This document shows positions 58,741 to 64,000 of a stretch of 64,000 bases of DNA, piece by piece. The stretch lies in contig CM077116.1 in NCBI GenBank assembly GCA_039619475.1, positions 249,621,440 to 249,685,439 on the forward strand, written 5' to 3'. The notes beneath the pieces are model-generated. The model worked only from the letters and a program-made list of their open reading frames with translations, was not told the DNA's origin and did not search any database. Source of the stretch: Icerya purchasi. Its lineage: Eukaryota; Arthropoda; Insecta; Hemiptera; Monophlebidae. Within the stretch, counting starts at the first letter, position 1. Each line of letters begins with the position of its first letter. A program made the translations under genes and the position numbers.

Positions 58741-59269
58741 ATGCTTAGGGAAATATGTAAGCTACAGTTTTTGCATGATACGTATATACTGCGCATGTAG
58801 ATAATGAATATTTGCCGTCAACTCTTTACCACATAATACCAAATAGATAGTAGCAGAAGTAGACGCGGTTTTTATGTGAACCACGCGATCGTACGAATCC
58901 GGAGTTTAAGGGCTTCCCATTAATTCTTACTTTTAAGCTATACAATTCCTGATTAGGTTATTATTTCCTACTAGATATTCGTGTAAACAAAAATATCTAT
59001 CATAATTTAATTTTAATTTACGTATAATGCACCCATGAATGTAAGTAGTACAGCAGGAGATACTGTGCGGTTTGTTTATATTTTCACAATTTTAAATAAT
59101 CATTTATTCATCCAATAAATTTTTGCATTCTAATAACGTGCAGCGTAATGCTATTTTTGTATTTTCCTTGTATTCGTAGTTACAATTGTTATTATTTTTC
59201 TTTTTTTTGTGGATTGTACTTTTTTCTTTTTAATTTTCTATATCACGTTTTATTGCTAGCTAATGTATC

Positions 59270-59357
59270 GTGCGAGTGACATGTTTTGAATAATAAGGCT
59301 AATATGCCTATTCGAAACATGTCCGAATTATTGAAAATAAATAAATAAATAAATAAA
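59270..59357 (+). repeat. Hairpin plus (AAAT)n tail, likely 3' end of a retroelement
   Basis: GACATGTTTTGAATAATAAGGC pairs imperfectly with GCCTATTCGAAACATGTC around a short loop (59277-59323). Six AAAT units follow at 59334-59357. Such hairpins ending in GAAACATGT, followed by simple repeats, are common at retroelement 3' ends. The parent element cannot be identified from the 500 bases upstream. Confidence 0.5.
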
Positions 59358-59659
59358 CAGGAAAGACATATAGTACCTGTTTTCTTCTGCTAAGCTGCGA
59401 TGTATAATTTAAAAAATATTTCCTTCATATAAAAAGTAAACTTGTTCCCCGGTAATTCTGTAACTCAATCCATAACTGATGGGGTCACATATTAATAATT
59501 TTAAACCGGTCAAATGAAAATATTTGCGACTAGTTCAATTTATAGAAAGTGCAATAAACTGGGAAATAAAATTCGTTAAAACGTCTTTTGCGGATTAAAC
59601 GTCAAAGTTATTTCGTTACGCGGTGCTTAGAGTAATTTTATTTTTCTCCCTAAAATTAT

Positions 59660-59800
59660 TAACACCGTTTTTTTTCTTTTTTGTTTTCCCCCTTTTTTTT
59701 TTTCCTTTGGACTGACCAACCACGGACATAAACCCAGCGCAAGGAAAAATTATTTATATTCTTAATTTATCGAATTTTAAACTAGGCAACGAACACTACT
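59660..59800 (-). repeat. Dispersed T-headed repeat (copy 5)
   Basis: A long T-rich tract precedes GGACTGACCAACCACGGACA, then TAAACCCAGCGCAAGG and TTATTTATATTCTTAATTT. It matches the copy at 43118 and, more loosely, that at 12890. Confidence 0.6.
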
Positions 59801-60508
59801 GTTTAATACTCTAGCCAGAATAAACTTCGTGATCGTTAAATAATCGCCGATTATTGCACCTTGATTAAAAATTTTTTCTGTATAAAGCAAGTAAAATGCA
59901 GTACTTCGTTGACACAATTAAAGCGGTCTTTGAATAATAACTTCTCAAAAGCGGGTCTCTCTTGGATTAAATTGTATTCGACAGGATAATAAGATTTTGG
60001 GCTGGAACCAAAAACCGAAGGTTCTACAATTCTAGATGTTTATTTTTTTTTAACGCGTACTACTTTTTAATGTTCGATGTTATTCGCGTTTTTTCAGATT
60101 TCAATGATTTCATTATTAATTAGAGAAAAATTAGCGGATAATTTTTTAATCTTTTACAAATGTCTGCAAGTACTTTAGTCCTTTAGAGCGTCTTAAACTT
60201 CCGAGAACAATGCGCTTCTATAAAAAGCCTTTATTCCGGATTTTATTTAAAACTATTATTAGCGTTAGCCATTTTTCTTGAACCTCTAACATCTACTTTC
60301 CATAATAAAAAGCAAACTATAAACGATAGTTTTCCCCCTTAAAAACCGGTTAGTGCGAACATTTTCCGAATAACATATCGACATAATACGACTGGTTGTG
60401 TTTTTACAAATAGAAGGCGTAATTGCATAATTTTACAAAATTGGACATAGAACCCGATAATATTTTTTTATATTCATCACGTTTCCCGAGTAACGCAGAC
60501 AATTTGCC
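59801..60508. other. AT-rich DNA without a recognised gene
   Basis: No domain or repeat end is recognised. Confidence 0.6.
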
Positions 60509-60511
60509 TAA

Positions 60512-61183
60512 GGGCAATGACAGACGGGGCGGTTTTTCGGCCTTTTTGACCGAAGCGTTTAATGCCGCGGTTTTTTTCGCAGCTGACAGACGTTGCGGTT
60601 ATGTGGTCAGTTTCACCATTTCATCGGGGGCGAATTTGCCAGTCTCGTTCAAAGAGAGTTGTCGTGTAAATTGTCTAAATACATTTTAGTATTGTTTATT
60701 TACCGCTTTAGTGCAATGGATGACGAACAAGCACTTACGGTGTCCTTGCTGTATTACCAACGGAGAAGAATGAAAAAAATAGAAAGATTTTGGTTCACCA
60801 GAAAAAAGGACACTTCACTAATTTGTATTTCGGACTGAGGAATCATCCAGATCAATCTCATGTCCCACAGAGCTGGACGCCTCTACGTCAATTTTTTCCA
60901 TTTCGCTAAAGAAACAACAGTGAAAACGCAATACGAAACGCTTTGAAAACAGCTACGTTTGACACGACACATTCAAATCATCACTACCATATACCATGAC
61001 TGGCGGTTTGAAAACCGACGCGTTGGATCGTCTCGATCAGCCACCGACTCGGTTCCAAAACCACCGGGCGACGCGCGCAGCTCCGTCACTCTTCACCTAG
61101 TCGCCACAAATGAACGACCCGTCGACTCGTTTTTCCTCTCGGTAAACGCTTCGGTCATAACCGCTCTGAAACGGTGTGCGTTC
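60512..61183 (+). mobile_element. PIF/Harbinger-like element (about 670 bp), internally deleted
   Basis: The left end reads GGGCAATGACAGACGGGGCG, then GGTTTTTCGG and GACCGAAGCGTTTA (60549-60562). The right end, inverted, has ACACCGTTTCAGAGCGGTTA, then TGACCGAAGCGTTTACC. Flanking trinucleotides are TAA (60509-60511) and TTA (61184-61186), close to the TWA-type duplication of this superfamily but not identical. It carries a scrap of HARBI1-like protein. The 60512-61183 block is GC-richer than the neighbourhood. Confidence 0.65.
60716..60838 (+). pseudogene. HARBI1-like transposase N-terminal fragment
   Basis: An ATG at 60716 opens MDDEQALTVSLLYYQRRRMK, then KIERFWFTRKKDT. Harbinger transposases commonly start with an acidic Met-Asp stretch, a run of Leu, an Arg/Lys cluster and RRFW, which is what is seen. 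The frame stops after 40 codons. The catalytic DDE region is not found before the right end of the element, so this is a deleted copy. Confidence 0.55.
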
Positions 61184-61186
61184 TTA

Positions 61187-61429
61187 GGCGGCTAATCAAT
61201 TCAATTTTGGATCACGCTAAAACATCTAGTCTTGTTTTACTCCCGAAACGTTTTTTTTTGTTTTTTTTTTGTTTTTTTTTTTTGTTTTTTTTGGCTTTTA
61301 TCACATTCCGAAGCAACTTTTTCTACTTCTCACGATCTTCTTCTTCTCAGCCAATTGCATCACGAAACACACTTTACCATAATCCTTATAACGTTCCCCC
61401 GGACAGATCCTGTGCCTTTTCACTAATTC
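61187..61429. other. T-rich spacer
   Basis: T-rich tract at 61250-61290. No gene is recognised. Confidence 0.6.
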
Positions 61430-61860
61430 GTATACTCGCTTAGGCAGCTAAATGATTTGGTGATCTTGATTGTGATGGCATTATTAGTGTGTTCCTCTGT
61501 TCGCTTAAAATGGTCGAAAGTTTCTTCGTCAGTAATGAAATATGTCCACTTCATTTTTAAGATACGCCCCCGATTAAACATCGCTAGAATCGTTCAAGTT
61601 TTCGAATACGGTGTTTCGGGTCCACGCAGACAACAAAGATGAAATAATTATGATTTTTCGGATACAGCGGAAGCGCTGTATTGTCTGATGTTGTAACGTT
61701 TTTGACTGCATGGTGTATTTTGTCGTTTAGGATCTCAGTGAGATAAGATCCGAGATGTGGAATGCTTTTCACGTTCTCCAAGGTTTCGTCACAGATCTGT
61801 ATGCTCTTGATATTTTTTGCTTGGTATTCTTCTTTGAGTCGAAATCCTTATATATTACCA
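61430..61860 (-). pseudogene. RTE/CR1-like LINE remnant (post-RT region)
   Basis: From 61810 the minus strand reads IQICDETLENVKSIPHLGSY, then LTEILNDKIHHAV, corresponding to the region after YADD (LExVxxFxYLGSxIT). Further on, in another frame, at about 61585-61510 it reads RILKMKWTYFITDEETF, matching the RxLxISWTDxITNEEVL block of insect elements. Stops and frame changes are frequent, and neither end can be fixed. Confidence 0.65.
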
Positions 61861-62373
61861 GACCTTTAGTATAGTTCGCCTTCAGGGTGTGGATTACTTT
61901 TTATCTCTTTTTGGATATTTAGTACGTCATGTTGGGTAATATATGCCTTCGAAAGATCAGAACTTATCACTGTAAAGCCCCTCCTTTTATTCATTTTTAT
62001 GTATCATCCTCACCTGCAAAGCCGGAGACTGCAACGCTAAAGTACAATGAGGGATAATACATCTTACACAACTTCTCCTATAATATGATAGTTGTATAAC
62101 CTGTCTACTCCGTATTCACCCAATCTAAACATAGAAATACATACGCGCGCATTTATTATAACTCGCGCTGGCACAATTGGTACATTCTAATTTGCTAGAG
62201 TTGCTTCATTGCCTCTGTTTCAATAAAATTGCCACTTCCAATCTGCTACCTCTATGGTAAAACTTCGTATTAGATTCTGGTGTGTCAGATGTTTACGCTT
62301 CTTCCTCCTATAACAATTTTCGTCTTTCGATCCGATCATTCAGCCGAACTAGCCACTACTCCCCTGGTGTTTT
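61861..62373. other. No recognised gene
   Basis: May contain more of the neighbouring LINE remnants, but I could not align it to any motif. Confidence 0.45.
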
Positions 62374-63170
62374 ATGTCTTCCTTTCTCTGTAGTCTCTAT
62401 TATATTCGTTTGCGCCTTTATGAAACTCAGTTAAGAAGCCGTATCGCAGAACTGTCTGTAATCCAAAACCATTATGACCTTTTCCCTCATCTCTTACCTC
62501 TTTTCAAAAAACTTCATTCCAAATACTGGTGTGACATCTATGTTCCGTCCTTTTCTAATCTCACTACCTGACTGTTCAACCTTCGCTTTAACCCGTCGTG
62601 GTCTCTTGATTTTCCCTTCCTCTTCGACGTTCCGCTTCGCTTACCTTTTTAACCATTCACGGTCATTACACCTTCTTGTTTTCGTTTTTCTCCAACATCT
62701 TTTCACCCTTTGGCTGTCTGAACGACGAAGCTTTCTCTTTGATACTACATTCACTTTTTGAGTGTCCGTCCCCCTCAAATGAACAATCGATTTTTTACTC
62801 ACCTCTCATAGCATTTGTGACGTTCCCGTTTCTTCTTTGTACATCTCTCGTCATCTTCCTTCCTCGTTCATCATTCCTCTACTTGGTCCTTTTTTTATTA
62901 TCTATCGCTGACCGAATGGCTTTATTCCTTCCTTTCTTGTTATCGCTCCTTCTTAAAAAAAAAAAAAAAAAACCTTTCTCCTCGTCTGAACGTGTGTCAT
63001 TCTTTATTCTAATTTGTAGTTCATTGGATTTCCTGGTCTCTAATGGCTTCGCACATCCTGCCACTTCCCTATATGAATTTTCTCAGTTCTTGGTTCTTTC
63101 GTTTTGGCTATTTCCGACAATGTCCAAGTATTTGCTTAATCTTTACACCAAAATGATGTATTCTTAAGTC
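62374..63170 (+). pseudogene. RNase H LINE C-terminal remnant (copy 3 of the repeated family)
   Basis: The first frame (62374-62571) contains YDLFPHLLPLFKKLHSKYWC, a segment typical between RNase H and the RLRxNH motif. At 62607-62660 the DNA GATTTTCCCTTCCTCTTCGA matches 18016-18040, with a short deletion in the RLR segment. At 62677-62775 it matches 18585-18695. The frame from 62676 reads HSLFECPSPSN, the knuckle's H...C half. An A run at 62957-62973 interrupts the frame. Confidence 0.75.
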
Positions 63171-64000
63171 GTTTTAATTGGTATCACACTAGTGTCTCTT
63201 TATTTTTTTCATCTTCAGACGACTAGAATATGGACACTTGGAGGTTGCTCTCCAATGCGGTATATATGTATACATACCGCGTGAGTGCTAAACAAAAAAT
63301 CCAGAAAAATCGAAAAACGTCTACTCTTGAAAATAAAAAATCATTTATACCATCATACAGTCGATGAAAAATCAATTAATTAAAACCGGAATTAAAAATT
63401 ACTAATAGGAGAACATACACAACAGTTAACGAATGTTTTAAGTTTTGAAAGTGTAAGTATAGCAGCGTGTGTACGACTCTCCGATAAAAGCTAACGTGAA
63501 ATATCCGCAAAAATTTAATCGGTAATTAACGTGAAGAGAAACGTTTACAGCATTATTTTTGCAGAAGTGAGGCTAACGATTGAGGCGCAAAAGAGAAATA
63601 AACTACCTAACTGAAATCGTGTTACACTGACACTAGTGTACTACCGTTGGAAACTAATTACAGTCTTAACATTCGCATGGAGAATAGACGTCGTCGCACA
63701 GTTTCAAGTGTTTTCTGTAGGCTGTACGGGGGGACGCGGAGACGGCGAAAAACGCGCTTTTCTTTTATATGAATTCTTAAAGAAACACAAGAGAGAATAT
63801 TAAAAATATTACAGCGAGATTTCAAAAGGAATTTTAAACAAAAATATGCGTCACCGGGGCGCCCTGTCGAGGGTACTTACTTTACCTTTTTATGCGAAAT
63901 CGGAAAAAAACGATGTTCATCGAAATCCATTTTGCTACGCCGCTGTTACTACAAAACTTAAGACGTCGTCGGTTAAATATATTTCATTTAAATTGCGGAT
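63171..64000. other. No recognised gene to the right window edge
   Basis: AT-rich to 63600. A few GC-richer segments (63715-63760, 63850-63880) show no domain or repeat end. Confidence 0.55.

Overview
This window looks like gene-poor nuclear DNA of an arthropod, probably an insect. It is AT-rich, with many homopolymer and (TA)n tracts, and it is filled with non-LTR retrotransposon remnants, tRNA-derived SINEs and short cut-and-paste DNA transposons (piggyBac, hAT, PIF/Harbinger, pogo-like). No operons, ribosome-binding sites, rRNA or intact tRNA genes are visible, so it is not bacterial. I cannot name the species. I found no host protein gene that I can support. The only hint is a possible minus-strand exon end at 26329-26464.

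Layout. 1-3663: a broken I/Jockey-group LINE (endonuclease, reverse transcriptase, RNase H, zinc knuckle, poly(A)), cut by the left window edge. 6640-7205: the 3' end of another RNase H LINE. 8736-10246: a piggyBac element with TTAA duplications and a truncated transposase. 14690-16340: a large inverted repeat with a hAT element inserted in one arm. 17960-18960: a LINE C-terminal remnant, followed at 18969-20680 by an element with 52-bp inverted termini and an 11-bp target duplication. 21090-21345: an RTE-like remnant. 23104-23990 and 24314-24675: two more hAT-type elements. 32880-34210: a hAT end and two tRNA-SINE copies. 35472-35633: a 72-bp tandem repeat. 35803-36483: a second, short piggyBac element. 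36858-37085: a LINE remnant. 37.1-49.3 kb: mostly featureless AT-rich DNA. 49300-55465: a cluster of LINE remnants with one SINE. 58.3-59.4 kb: an unusual repeat block and hairpins. 60512-61183: a PIF/Harbinger-like element. 61430-63170: two LINE remnants.

How the pieces relate. The LINE remnants fall into two broad types. One carries RNase H and a C-terminal zinc knuckle (1-3663, 6640-7205, 17960-18960, 52987-53700, 62374-63170). The other is RTE-like, with a C-terminal W-x-GHV module (21090, 36858, 49300, 52592, 54400, 61430). Apart from the first element, which the window edge cuts, what survives is mostly the 3' part, as expected from incomplete target-primed reverse transcription. Every transposase or polymerase reading frame seen is broken, so nothing here looks autonomous. 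The best candidates for undescribed elements are the 1.7-kb element with the 11-bp duplication, the foldback with its hAT insertion, a dispersed T-headed repeat with five copies, and the tRNA-SINE family with one copy carrying two heads.
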